A stretch of DNA of 34,238 nucleotides from JAENVU01 sp031422675 (lineage in GTDB: Bacteria; Actinomycetota; Acidimicrobiia; IMCC26256; JAENVU01), in contig JANPMG010000096.1 of assembly GCA_031422675.1 (NCBI GenBank), positions 1 to 34,238 on the forward strand, read 5' to 3'. This document shows, one piece after another, positions 23,181 through 31,029 of this stretch. Made by a program: the position numbers and the translations under genes. Numbering within the stretch: position 1 is the first letter of the stretch; each line of letters begins with the position of its first letter. The notes beneath the pieces are model-generated. The model was not told the origin of the DNA and did no database searches. It saw only the letters and a program-made list of their open reading frames with translations.

Positions 23181-24143
23181 ATGCATGCCGCCGTGTACTA
23201 CGAGACCGGTTCGCCCGACGTGTTCCGTTACGAGGAAGTGCCGGACCCGGAGTGCTTTCCCGGCGGAGTGGTCATCCGAGTGGAAGCGGTCAGCATCGAG
23301 GGCGGCGACACCCTCAACCGCCTCGGCGGTGAGATGCTCGCGGTTCCCCACATCGTCGGCTACCAGTGCGCGGGCACGATCATCGAAGTGGGCGACGGCG
23401 TGACCGATCGCGTGGTCGGTCAACGCGTGGTCGCCAGTTCCTTCTACGGATCGCACGCCGAGAAGTTCGCGACGCTCGCGCTGATGACCTGGCCCATCCC
23501 CGACGGCGCCGATCTCATCGCGTGCGCGTGTGTACCGATCGCATTCGGGACCGCGTCGGATTGTCTCTTCGAGTTCGGCCGGCTCCAAGCCGGCGAGACC
23601 GTGCTCATCCAAGCCGGCGCCGGGGGAGTGGGGACCGCGGCGATTCAGCTCGCGAAGCGCGCCGGTGCGACCGTGCTCGCCACCGCCTCCAGCCCCGAGC
23701 GACTCGAACGGCTGCACGACCTCGGCATGGACCACGGCATCGATTACACGAAGGACGGCTGGGTGGATGAAGTGCGCGCCGCGGCCGGCGGCTGGGGGGT
23801 GAACGTGGTCGTCGACTCGGTCGGCGGAAGGATCCTGGACGGGAGCATCGCCTGCCTCGCGCCGCGCGGCCGCGCCATCTCGGTGGGCTCCGCCGGACGT
23901 GACCCCCAGCTGCTCGACATCTCCAACCTCGCCCCGGGAAACCGTTCGCTCACCGGCGTGTTCTTCGGTGCCGAGATCGGGACCGACCGCGCACAGCAGC
24001 TGGTCACCGATCTCGTTGCCGACGTCGCCTCCGGCGCGCTGACCGTGGTCCTCGACCGCACGTTCCCCCTCGCCGAGGCCGCCGCCGCCCACGAGTACAT
24101 CGAACGCCGCCAAGCCGTCGGCCGCGTCGTCCTGACGCCTTAA
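23181..24143 (+). CDS. Zinc-free MDR oxidoreductase (quinone oxidoreductase-like)
   Basis: 320 residues. Medium-chain dehydrogenase/reductase with an N-terminal GroES-like catalytic domain (VIRVEAVSIEGGDTLNRLGG) and a C-terminal Rossmann domain (AGAGGVGTAAIQLAKRAGA, near 140-158). The zinc ligands are missing: the usual GHE is GYQC (near 59-62). It therefore belongs with the NADPH-dependent quinone/enone reductases rather than alcohol dehydrogenases. ATG start with AGAGGA about eight bases upstream. The TAA stop is the first sequence of the 91-bp tandem repeat. The substrate is unknown. Confidence 0.9.
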   Translation: MHAAVYYETGSPDVFRYEEVPDPECFPGGVVIRVEAVSIEGGDTLNRLGGEMLAVPHIVGYQCAGTIIEVGDGVTDRVVGQRVVASSFYGSHAEKFATLALMTWPIPDGADLIACACVPIAFGTASDCLFEFGRLQAGETVLIQAGAGGVGTAAIQLAKRAGATVLATASSPERLERLHDLGMDHGIDYTKDGWVDEVRAAAGGWGVNVVVDSVGGRILDGSIACLAPRGRAISVGSAGRDPQLLDISNLAPGNRSLTGVFFGAEIGTDRAQQLVTDLVADVASGALTVVLDRTFPLAEAAAAHEYIERRQAVGRVVLTP

Positions 24144-24366
24144 TTTCCGCTCTCGCGCCTGCGGCGCAGGCCGCTCAGGCCCCGCTCGGCGAGGTACCGG
24201 CTGCACCCGCTGCTGCGAACGCCTCGCTTCGGAATTTCCGCTCTCGCGCCTGCGGCGCAGGCCGCTCAGGCCCCGCTCGGCGAGGTACCGGCTGCACCCG
24301 CTGCTGCGAACGCCTCGCTTCGGAATTTCCGCTCTCGCGCCTGCGGCGCAGGCCGCTCAGGCCCCG
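24142..24366. repeat. Hairpin repeat family, locus A: perfect tandem array, 91-bp unit, about 2.5 copies
   Basis: Units start at 24142, 24233 and 24324; the first two are identical over 91 bp and the third is cut after 43 bp. Each unit carries GCGCC-TGC-GGCGC (first at 24155-24167) and GGCC-GCTCA-GGCC (24169-24181). It fills the whole gap between the convergent quinone-oxidoreductase-like and FIST genes, starting in the stop codon of the former. 91 is not a multiple of three and no frame is conserved, so it is non-coding here. It may act as a terminator or 3'-end stabiliser for both genes. Confidence 0.95.
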
Positions 24367-24371
24367 GAGCG

Positions 24372-25523
24372 TCAGCCGAAGAGGGCGAGGGACGCGGTGA
24401 AGGTGTGGACGTGGTTCGTGGCGCCGATCGGGCCGATCTCGCCGGCGCAGAAACCGCCGGCGAGCGGGATCGGGCCGAGCAGATCGGCAACGACCTCCAC
24501 GTCGTGGTTCGCCACGCCGAAGAGGTGCTCACCGCGACCGGTGCAGGTGAACATCAGCGCGCCCCGAGCGGAATGACCCACAAGGATCTGGCGGAGGTCG
24601 GCGTCGGCGGCCGCCGCGTCACGCACGTGGAACTGGAGCGTGTGTCCCACCTCGACGGGTGCGCCGATCGCGATGGCGCCGTCGTCGCGCCGCGCGCCCA
24701 CCACGTTCCGCACGAGAAAGTCGCCACGACCGAACTCCGCGAGATGCTCGTCAACCACGAGCCCGACGTGGAGTCCTTGTTGGAGCTGGTCGCGCTCGTC
24801 CTCGGACATCGTGGCGGCGATTTCCTGCAACCGTTCGAGCGCCGGCCGGCCGCCGAGCTCTCGCAAGTAATGCCCGTCGACTCCAGTGACCGTGAACGGC
24901 TGACCGACCGGCCGACACCCCTGCGACACCACCGCGGTCACCGGGTCTGCGCCGCTCAGCAGCACGCCGACCGCGCCCCGCCCGACGACCTCGGAATCCA
25001 GGAGCAGGCGATTCACCCCCGGGCCGGTCGCGGCCGACGCCATCCCGCCGATCACCTGGAGATCGGGATGCGATACATCGAGCGCCCGCAGCACCCCGTC
25101 GACCGGGAAGGTGAACGGTTCGGACAGCAGCAGGAGCGAGTGCGCATCGGAACAATCGGGCGGCAGGCCGAGCAGCGTCGTGCCGTCGCTGTACTCGTCG
25201 ACGTCCAGGCGCACGGTGCGAACGGTTGTCGCTGCGAAGCTCGCCGCCCAGACTGCGATCGCCGGCGTACCCTCCACCTCACGGCCGCTCCCGCAGACCG
25301 CGGCATTCGTCGAACCGATCAGCGCGCGCGGTTCGAGGACCGCACGCAACACCCCACCGATGTCCTCGGCCGCGCCACCGAAGTGGGGCGAGATGAACGC
25401 GACGAGCAGATCCGGACGCGCGCCGTCGAGCTGCTCCAACACCGCGCCCGACAACTCACCCACTGCCTGCGCCGCAACCGGATGCTCCGAGATCGCGGCG
25501 GCGAACCGACTTTCGCGGCTCAC
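24372..25523 (-). CDS. FIST-domain sensory protein
   Basis: 383 residues made of a FIST N domain (about 30-215, with LVAFISPHFGG and LIGSTNAAVCGSGREVEG) and a FIST C domain (about 220-365, with YLRELGGRPALERLQE and ending in PLAGGFCAGEIGPIG). FIST is a ligand-sensing module often joined to kinases, methyl-accepting proteins or diguanylate cyclases; here it is stand-alone with no output domain. GTG 25523 overlaps the nagA stop by 4 bp. It is the third and last gene of the GT2-nagA-FIST operon. The ligand is unknown; a sugar or amino-sugar signal is a guess from context only. Confidence 0.88.
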   Translation of the reverse strand: MSRESRFAAAISEHPVAAQAVGELSGAVLEQLDGARPDLLVAFISPHFGGAAEDIGGVLRAVLEPRALIGSTNAAVCGSGREVEGTPAIAVWAASFAATTVRTVRLDVDEYSDGTTLLGLPPDCSDAHSLLLLSEPFTFPVDGVLRALDVSHPDLQVIGGMASAATGPGVNRLLLDSEVVGRGAVGVLLSGADPVTAVVSQGCRPVGQPFTVTGVDGHYLRELGGRPALERLQEIAATMSEDERDQLQQGLHVGLVVDEHLAEFGRGDFLVRNVVGARRDDGAIAIGAPVEVGHTLQFHVRDAAAADADLRQILVGHSARGALMFTCTGRGEHLFGVANHDVEVVADLLGPIPLAGGFCAGEIGPIGATNHVHTFTASLALFG

Positions 25524-26560
25524 GCCGGCGCCGCGGTGTCCACGGGGGCCTTCGGCCACGTAGCCCGGACGGTCAAGTCCGCCGCCAGCGCGATCGTTCC
25601 CGGGGCACGGTTCAGACCGAGGATCGCCGCCGGCCGAGCCGAGGCCGCGGCCAGCACATCCACCGCCCCCAGCCCGAGCCCGACGACGTTGCGCACCGTC
25701 TCGTCGAGCAGGGTGATCGCGCCGGTCAGGGTGCCGTTCGGCAGGAAGGCCGCACCACGATCGGCCACGACCGCGGCGTCGAAGTACGCGACGCCGGTCG
25801 CTACCGCGTCGCTCACGAGAATCGGATTCGCAGCGGCGAACACCAGTCTCACAACTGCGGGATGCACGTGGACGAAATCCGCGATCAGCGTGGGCGTCAA
25901 CGCCACCCGAGGATCGAGCGCGGCGCCCACGATGCCGGGTTCGCGATGATGCAGCGGTCCCATCCCGTTGAAGAGGTGGGTGGTGAGGGTGGCCCCCGCC
26001 GCCGCCGCCGCACTCGCCTGTTCGTAGGAACACGTGGTGTGACCCAGCGCAACGGTCACGCCGCGCGCCACCAACATGGCGATGCCCGCGCCATCCGGAT
26101 CGGCTTCCGGAGCCACGGTCACGAGCCGGACCAACCCCGGATGACGGTCGAGGATCGCGCCCAGCCAGCCGACGTCCATCGTCCGCAACATGGCGCGCGG
26201 ATGGGCCCCAGGCGCACCACCGAGGAACGGTCCTTCGAGATGCACACCGAGTATCTGCGGCAGATCCGGACCGGCCGAAGCCTGCGCGAGTTGCACGCGG
26301 TCCAGGACCGCGTCGTATCGATCCTGGGGCATCGAACAGATCGTCGGGAGGTAGCCGGTCACCCCGGCGGCGAGGAGCCGACGGCCGCCGCGCACCCAGT
26401 CGTCACCCGCGGCAACGGAAAAATCGATGTCGTCGACGCCGTTGATCTGGAGGTCCACGTATCCCGGGTGCAGGGACACCGGCGAACCGTCCACGGCCCC
26501 GTCGGCCACGACCTGATCGAGCGACGGCGGCGCCGACTGCGACTGCGACGTTCGGGTCAC
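25520..26560 (-). CDS. nagA: N-acetylglucosamine-6-phosphate deacetylase
   Basis: Amidohydrolase-superfamily enzyme removing acetate from GlcNAc-6-phosphate. 346 residues, shorter than usual (about 380) because the N-terminal beta-sandwich part is reduced. Motifs: HPGYVDLQINGVDDIDF (near 31-47), metal-ligand Glu in GVHLEGPFLGG, metal-ligand His in ALGHTTCS and TTHLFNGMGPLHHR, and the catalytic Asp in ILVSDAVA. GTG 26560 overlaps the glycosyltransferase stop (GTGA), and its own stop overlaps the FIST start. The coupled GT2 and FIST neighbours suggest a role tied to cell-surface or recycled amino sugar. Confidence 0.88.
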   Translation of the reverse strand: MTRTSQSQSAPPSLDQVVADGAVDGSPVSLHPGYVDLQINGVDDIDFSVAAGDDWVRGGRRLLAAGVTGYLPTICSMPQDRYDAVLDRVQLAQASAGPDLPQILGVHLEGPFLGGAPGAHPRAMLRTMDVGWLGAILDRHPGLVRLVTVAPEADPDGAGIAMLVARGVTVALGHTTCSYEQASAAAAAGATLTTHLFNGMGPLHHREPGIVGAALDPRVALTPTLIADFVHVHPAVVRLVFAAANPILVSDAVATGVAYFDAAVVADRGAAFLPNGTLTGAITLLDETVRNVVGLGLGAVDVLAAASARPAAILGLNRAPGTIALAADLTVRATWPKAPVDTAAPA

Positions 26561-27267
26561 CGCACCGAACCGAGGGCGATACGCAGCTTGGCGAGCCCGA
26601 GCAGGGTACGCGGGACCCGTCGTGCGATCGACGTGCGCGCGGGGCGAAGCTCCTGCACCGACACCGGCACCTCGGCCACGACGAGACCGCGCCGTTCGGC
26701 GCGCAGGATCAACTCGGTGTCGAAGAGGTCGGCACCGTTCCGGCACGCGCCGACGATGGGGCGGAGCACCCCGAGGTTCAGCACCTTCATCCCGTGCGTG
26801 TCCGAGACCGTGAGCCCGAACCCAGTACGCAGAATCGTGGAGAACACATTGGTCGCCAGCCGGCGCAGCGCGGCGCGGTCGTCACGCGAGCCCGGCGCTC
26901 GCTTCGACCCGACCACGATCGACGGGCCGACGGGCTCGGGGGACGTGTCCAGGACGTCGAGCGCTTCCTTCATGAACTGCAAGTCCCAGAAGTCGGCGTC
27001 GAAGATCACCGCGACGTCACCGCGAGATGCGAGCAGCCCGGTCCGCAGCGCCTCGCCGTAGTTGGCCACCCGCATCGTGTGGGCCTCGACTTCGGGGACC
27101 GCAGCCGCGATGCGCGCCAGCACCGTGGGGGTGCCGTCGGTGGAGCCGTTCTCCACAATGTGAAGCTCGAAGGGTTCGCCGAGCGCGCGCAGACCGTCGA
27201 CGAGATCGCGCACGGTGGTACCGAGGAGCGCCGCTTCGTTGTACGCAGGGACGACGATCGAGATCAC
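26557..27267 (-). CDS. Family 2 glycosyltransferase (dolichyl-phosphate-sugar synthase-like)
   Basis: 236 residues, soluble GT-A fold. N-terminal ISIVVPAYNEAALL (2-15), VENGSTDGT (38-46), and the metal-binding DxD-type motif in VIFDADFWD (87-95, Asp 90 and Asp 92). No C-terminal membrane domain, as in short DPM1-like enzymes that transfer a sugar from a nucleotide sugar to a polyprenyl phosphate. GTG start at 27267 with GGAGGA upstream. First gene of the operon with nagA and FIST. Donor and acceptor are unknown. Confidence 0.88.
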   Translation of the reverse strand: MISIVVPAYNEAALLGTTVRDLVDGLRALGEPFELHIVENGSTDGTPTVLARIAAAVPEVEAHTMRVANYGEALRTGLLASRGDVAVIFDADFWDLQFMKEALDVLDTSPEPVGPSIVVGSKRAPGSRDDRAALRRLATNVFSTILRTGFGLTVSDTHGMKVLNLGVLRPIVGACRNGADLFDTELILRAERRGLVVAEVPVSVQELRPARTSIARRVPRTLLGLAKLRIALGSVR

Positions 27268-27375
27268 GAATCCTCCGGAGTCAGGCCCATTTTGGCCGAC
27301 CGGATCCCTCCCGGCCGACCATCCCCACCCCGACGGTATCGACCGCCGGAGTCCCAGATCTTCAGTCGGACCACA

Positions 27376-27408
27376 CCGAGTGAAGCACGAGGACACGCCG
27401 AGTGAAGC
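27376..27408. promoter_or_regulatory. Two direct repeats 22 bp apart upstream of GT2 and the acyl-CoA synthetase
   Basis: CCGAGTGAAGC occurs exactly at 27376-27386 and 27398-27408, two helical turns apart. They lie in the 256-bp divergent intergenic region, which otherwise shows no gene. A second exact repeat, GCACGAGGACAC, is at 27385-27396 and 27474-27485, the latter next to the proposed -10 box. They could be regulator-binding sites. Confidence 0.4.
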
Positions 27409-27490
27409 GGTCCGCAACCGCGTTCGGTGCCGACTCACCAGCGGAACGGGGCCGTCCGGCCCGCTCCGCAGGAGCACGAGGACACACTTG

Positions 27491-27496
27491 TAGGGT
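27491..27496 (+). promoter_or_regulatory. Possible -10 element of the acyl-CoA synthetase gene
   Basis: TAGGGT ends 27 bases before the GTG start at 27524, which has its own ribosome-binding site (GAGAGGAGAG). No recognisable -35. Confidence 0.35.
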
Positions 27497-27523
27497 GCGC
27501 CGACCCGCCCGAGAGGAGAGCCC

Positions 27524-29092
27524 GTGGCCGCGATGCCCGATGTGCTGAAGCTTCACGCCGATGGATCGCCGGACCGGCTCGCGGTCATCGTGGACGCAAG
27601 TAGCGGCGCGAAGTTCTCCACCACCACCTACGCCGAGCTCAACCAGATCGTCAACCGTCTCGCCCACGGCCTGCTCGATCTCGGCGCCGTGGCCGGCGAC
27701 CGGATCGTGTGGTGCGGACCGAACTCGTTGGAGACGATTGCCGTCGTACACGCGGCCCGCAAGGCCGGGCTCGTGGCGGTACCGCTCTCGTATCGGTTCA
27801 CGGCCGACGAGATGGCCTACGTCATCGACAACTCCGACGCCACCCTGGTGATCGCCGACGCCGACTACGCACCGTTGATCGCATCCGTTCGTCATGCGCT
27901 TCCGAAGGTCAAGGCGCTGGTCGGGTACTGCGCCACCGTGGAGGCCAAGCCGCTCCCCGACGGTTTCGTCTCATGGGACAAGTGTGTGAACGAACAGCCC
28001 GACGACGAACCGGTCGCGGTCGACGCGTCGGCGGTCGGCGCGCAGATGCTCTACACGTCGGGTACCACCGGCAAGCCGAAGGGCGCGCTGCGCACGACCA
28101 CGAACGCCGCCGTCGTGTTCGCGCTCCTCGGCGAACTCGGCTTCCAGATGGGCAACGAGGTCCACATCACCACCGGCCCGATGTACCACTCGGGTCCGCT
28201 GGCGTTTGTGTCGCTCAACCACTCCGCCGGGTCGCCGATCGTCGTGCTGCGTCGCTTCGACCCGGAGGCGTGGATCGACGCGGTGAAGTTGCACAAGGTC
28301 ACGAACACGTTCTCGGCGCCGACGCAGCTCAAGCGCGTCGTCTCCCTGCCCGACGACGTGCTGGCCCGCGCGGATTGCTCGTCGATGCGGTGCCTGATCG
28401 CGAACGCGGCGCCCGTCCCGTACCCGCTCAAGCAGGAAGTGATCGCCAAGCTCGGCGACGGTTTCCTCTTCGAGGTCTATGGCTCCACCGAGATGGGGAT
28501 CATCACGGTGCTGCGCCCCGAAGATCAGCTGCGCAAGCCCGGTTCGTGTGGCAAGGCCTACGGAGGTATCGAGTTCCGCATCGTGCGCGACGACGGCACC
28601 GAGGCCCAGCCGGGGGAGCAGGGCGAGCTGTTCATGTCGACGAGCCTGGCGATGGACGGGTACCACCGCACCGACGAGAAGCTCGCGGAGCACGAGAACG
28701 GGAAGTGGGCGTCGGTCGGCGACATCGCCTACTGCGACGACGAGGGCTACCTCTACATCTGCGACCGCAAGAAGGACATGATCATCTCGGGCGGGGTCAA
28801 CATCTACCCGGCCGAGATCGAGGCGGTGCTCCACGGCCATCCCGCGGTCATCGATGTCGCGGTGTTCGGTATCCCGGACGACGAGTGGGGCGAGAGCGTC
28901 TACTGCATCGTCCAGGCCAAAACGGGCGTCGCGCTGGATCTCGACGAGCTGGCGGACTTCGCGCTCGCCAACATGGCGAAGTACAAGGTGCCGCGCGGGT
29001 GGGAGGCACGGGACGAGCTCCCTCGCACCGACGCCGGCAAACTGTTGAAGCGGGTCCTGCGCGACGAATACTGGCGCGACCGCGCCCTCTGA
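27524..29092 (+). CDS. AMP-forming acyl-CoA synthetase (fatty-acid-CoA ligase family)
   Basis: 522 residues. Adenylate-forming enzyme that activates a carboxylic acid to acyl-AMP and then acyl-CoA. Motifs: P-loop YTSGTTGKPKGA (177-188), the adenine-binding YGSTEMG (near 320), the hinge DRKKDMIISGGVNIYPAEIE (near 417-436) and the C-terminal catalytic lysine in TDAGKLLKRVL (near 505-515). GTG start with a strong GAGAGGAGAG ribosome-binding site. It belongs to the FadD/crotonobetaine-CoA-ligase-like group; chain length of the substrate cannot be told. A Nudix gene follows after 12 bp. Confidence 0.93.
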   Translation: MAAMPDVLKLHADGSPDRLAVIVDASSGAKFSTTTYAELNQIVNRLAHGLLDLGAVAGDRIVWCGPNSLETIAVVHAARKAGLVAVPLSYRFTADEMAYVIDNSDATLVIADADYAPLIASVRHALPKVKALVGYCATVEAKPLPDGFVSWDKCVNEQPDDEPVAVDASAVGAQMLYTSGTTGKPKGALRTTTNAAVVFALLGELGFQMGNEVHITTGPMYHSGPLAFVSLNHSAGSPIVVLRRFDPEAWIDAVKLHKVTNTFSAPTQLKRVVSLPDDVLARADCSSMRCLIANAAPVPYPLKQEVIAKLGDGFLFEVYGSTEMGIITVLRPEDQLRKPGSCGKAYGGIEFRIVRDDGTEAQPGEQGELFMSTSLAMDGYHRTDEKLAEHENGKWASVGDIAYCDDEGYLYICDRKKDMIISGGVNIYPAEIEAVLHGHPAVIDVAVFGIPDDEWGESVYCIVQAKTGVALDLDELADFALANMAKYKVPRGWEARDELPRTDAGKLLKRVLRDEYWRDRAL

Positions 29093-29104
29093 GGGCTTCG
29101 TCTC

Positions 29105-29677
29105 GTGCCTACGGGTGGAGCGGAGCAGCTTGCACGTGAACGTGTTCACGCCCTCGTCGACGCCATCACTCCGCTCGATGAACGGGAACGCGTCGACCGA
29201 CGTGACGTGCTCGCGTGGATCGACTCAGGCGCGCCGTTGTGGAGGACCGCGCCGCCGGCGACGCCGCCCGAACATCTTGTTGCGTACTGCGCCCTCGTCG
29301 ACATCGACACTCGCAGCATGCTCCTCGTCGATCACCGCAACGCAGCCCTCTGGCTCCCGACCGGTGGACATGTCGACCCCGGAGAAGATGCGGCGATCGC
29401 AGCCGCGCGCGAACTGCGGGAAGAGCTGGACGTGGTTGCGCCGCCGATCTCCGACGCTCCGATCTTCCTGACCCGCACGACCACCGTCGGCCTCGATGGC
29501 GGTCACGTCGATGTGAGTCTCTGGTATGCGTTCCGCGGGACACCCGCCCTGTCCCTCCGGCCCGACGCACGCGAGTTTTCTGATCACCTCTGGTGGCCGT
29601 TCGACGAGATCACCCCGAGTGGCCGCTTCGAACCTGAGCTCCCTCGCTTCGTCGCCAAACTCGCCGCGCACCTCTGA
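29105..29677 (+). CDS. Nudix hydrolase
   Basis: 190 residues. A complete Nudix box is present: GHVDPGEDAAIAAARELREE (88-107), fitting Gx5Ex7REUxEE. Such enzymes hydrolyse a nucleoside diphosphate linked to another group. The first 50 residues (RERVHALVDAITPLDERERV) are an extra helical domain common in actinobacterial members. GTG start at 29105. It follows the acyl-CoA synthetase closely and is followed by a copy of the second repeat family. By eye the Nudix and zinc-ribbon genes use less extreme GC codons than their neighbours. Substrate unknown. Confidence 0.9.
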   Translation: MPTGGAEQLARERVHALVDAITPLDERERVDRRDVLAWIDSGAPLWRTAPPATPPEHLVAYCALVDIDTRSMLLVDHRNAALWLPTGGHVDPGEDAAIAAARELREELDVVAPPISDAPIFLTRTTTVGLDGGHVDVSLWYAFRGTPALSLRPDAREFSDHLWWPFDEITPSGRFEPELPRFVAKLAAHL

Positions 29678-29708
29678 GCGCGCGTCGTCGCTTCGGAGCG
29701 CCCCACCC

Positions 29709-29766
29709 CAGCGATTGGTGCCTCAACCGTCGCCGAGGTGCCCCAGACGACAGACGCCGCCGAGGG
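29709..29766. repeat. Second repeat family, copy D1 (upstream of the zinc-ribbon gene)
   Basis: 58 bases matching 30911-30968 at 51 of 58 positions in the same orientation. Its end, GCCGAGGGAG, supplies the ribosome-binding site of the following gene. GGTGCCTC and GAGGTGCC inside can pair in RNA with two G-U wobbles. Confidence 0.8.
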
Positions 29767-29780
29767 AGCGCATTGCGAGC

Positions 29781-30887
29781 GTGAGCCCTTCAGCTGAGCG
29801 ACCGGACGACCGATACCTCGAGGACCGAATCGAGGAAGGCGGCAGGTTGTTCGTGAAGTGCGCCGCGTGCGGCTACCTCACCCATGAAGGCGCGTCACGC
29901 TGCAAGCAGTGTGGCGTGATTGTCGACGCGCTCGAATCCGCCGTCGGCGGGCCGGCCACACCGACGCCGCCTGGTGCGCCACCCACTCCATCGACACCTT
30001 CACCCGCCCCGATCTCGCCGACGGGGGCATCCGCGCCTCCTCCTCCTCCTCCTCCGCCTCCGCCTCCGCCTCCGTCGCAGTCCAGTTCACGACCTGCGGC
30101 GGTACCTTCGATGTTTCCGGTGTCCGGGGCACAGGTCCCCCGTCGACCAATTCCGACTTGGACCGTCGTGTCGGGCGCGCTCGCATTCGTCGCGCTCCTC
30201 ATCGTCGGATTGGTCATCGTCTCGCCGGGCACCGACTCGCGAGCGCAACACCGCCTCGCCGTATCACAAGCGACGTTGGCGCAGACGCGCGACGAGGTCG
30301 ACGCCCTCGACGCGACCCTCTTGAGCGTCGCCGACTTCGGATCCGAATGGACTGTGGTCAATGAAGGCGGTCTCGTTCCATCGCGGCTCCGTTTCTCCGA
30401 TCCGTGCGCCAGCCTTCCGGGGCTGAAACCGGTCGCGACGATCGGTCGAGAGATCAGCCTTTCTCGGAACCTGCAGGAGAACGGCGACGAGTTCGGTCAT
30501 GCGGCAATGCGCGTTCGCCTCTACAAGAACGCCGATGAGGCCACCGAGCAATATGAAGCCCGGGCCAACCCTGCCTTCACATCCTGTATCGCAGGGTGGG
30601 ACACCGACGTGACGAACTGCAGCTGCGGCCGTGAAGCAGTCACCGCCGCACGGGTCGAACGCGTCGAACCGCCGGCTGGCACACTCGCCATCGTGTACCT
30701 CGACTCCGTCGACTACGTGAGCGATGGTCAGCCCGAGACGTTCTATTTCCTCAGCGCGTACTTCTTGCACGGGCGGACCGTGGGCATCGTGGAGTTCAAC
30801 CAGAACGGCCAGGCGATCGACCGGAGCCGAATCGACGAGTTGGTCGCTCTCGCCGGACAACGACTGGGTGTCCACGCACCGTCGTAA
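29781..30887 (+). CDS. Zinc-ribbon, proline-rich single-pass membrane protein
   Basis: 368 residues from GTG 29781, chosen because GAGGGAG lies about 12 bases upstream; the longer open frame runs over the Nudix gene. Cytoplasmic N-terminus: zinc ribbon CAACGYLTHEGASRCKQCG (27-45, Cys 27, 30, 41, 44). Then a Pro/Ser/Thr-rich linker with a run of about 13 prolines encoded by CCT/CCG codons (30036-30074). A transmembrane segment lies at about 135-155. The remaining ~200 residues form an extracytoplasmic domain with several cysteines (SCIAGWDTDVTNCSCG). No known family recognised; the layout recalls actinobacterial surface sensors. The gene is flanked by direct repeats D1 and D2. Confidence 0.8.
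   Translation: MSPSAERPDDRYLEDRIEEGGRLFVKCAACGYLTHEGASRCKQCGVIVDALESAVGGPATPTPPGAPPTPSTPSPAPISPTGASAPPPPPPPPPPPPPSQSSSRPAAVPSMFPVSGAQVPRRPIPTWTVVSGALAFVALLIVGLVIVSPGTDSRAQHRLAVSQATLAQTRDEVDALDATLLSVADFGSEWTVVNEGGLVPSRLRFSDPCASLPGLKPVATIGREISLSRNLQENGDEFGHAAMRVRLYKNADEATEQYEARANPAFTSCIAGWDTDVTNCSCGREAVTAARVERVEPPAGTLAIVYLDSVDYVSDGQPETFYFLSAYFLHGRTVGIVEFNQNGQAIDRSRIDELVALAGQRLGVHAPS
30036..30074 (+). repeat. CCT/CCG trinucleotide run encoding polyproline
   Basis: Six CCT codons followed by alternating CCG and CCT codons, 13 prolines in all. Being a trinucleotide array, it can change length without breaking the frame. Confidence 0.85.
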
Positions 30888-30910
30888 GACCGACGGCGCA
30901 CCACCCACGC

Positions 30911-30968
30911 CAGCGATTGGTGCCTCAACCATCACCGAGATGCTCCAGACACCAAACGCCGCCGAGGG
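30911..30968. repeat. Second repeat family, copy D2 (downstream of the zinc-ribbon gene)
   Basis: Direct repeat of 29709-29766 (51 of 58 identical). It begins 23 bases after the stop codon of the zinc-ribbon gene. Its final part, AGACACCAAACGCCGCCG, recurs exactly near 5709-5726. Confidence 0.8.
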
Positions 30969-31023
30969 CCGAGGTGGGGAGGTCAGAGCGACGAGGACTG
31001 AGGGTGCGACGAGCGACGCGCGA

Positions 31024-31029
31024 TACGGT
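31024..31029 (+). promoter_or_regulatory. -10 element of a leaderless promoter for the ADP-forming synthetase genes
   Basis: TACGGT lies eight bases before GTG 31038 and there is no Shine-Dalgarno sequence. Confidence 0.5.

Noticed and set aside
24142..24366. CRISPR array
   Set aside because: Units are 91 bp and directly adjacent with no unique spacers, and no cas genes lie nearby.
29526..29780. Longer start for the zinc-ribbon gene
   Set aside because: It would run across the Nudix gene in another frame; the ribosome-binding site favours GTG 29781.
29709..30968. Insertion sequence or composite transposon around the zinc-ribbon gene
   Set aside because: The flanking repeats are direct, there are no terminal inverted repeats, and no transposase is encoded.
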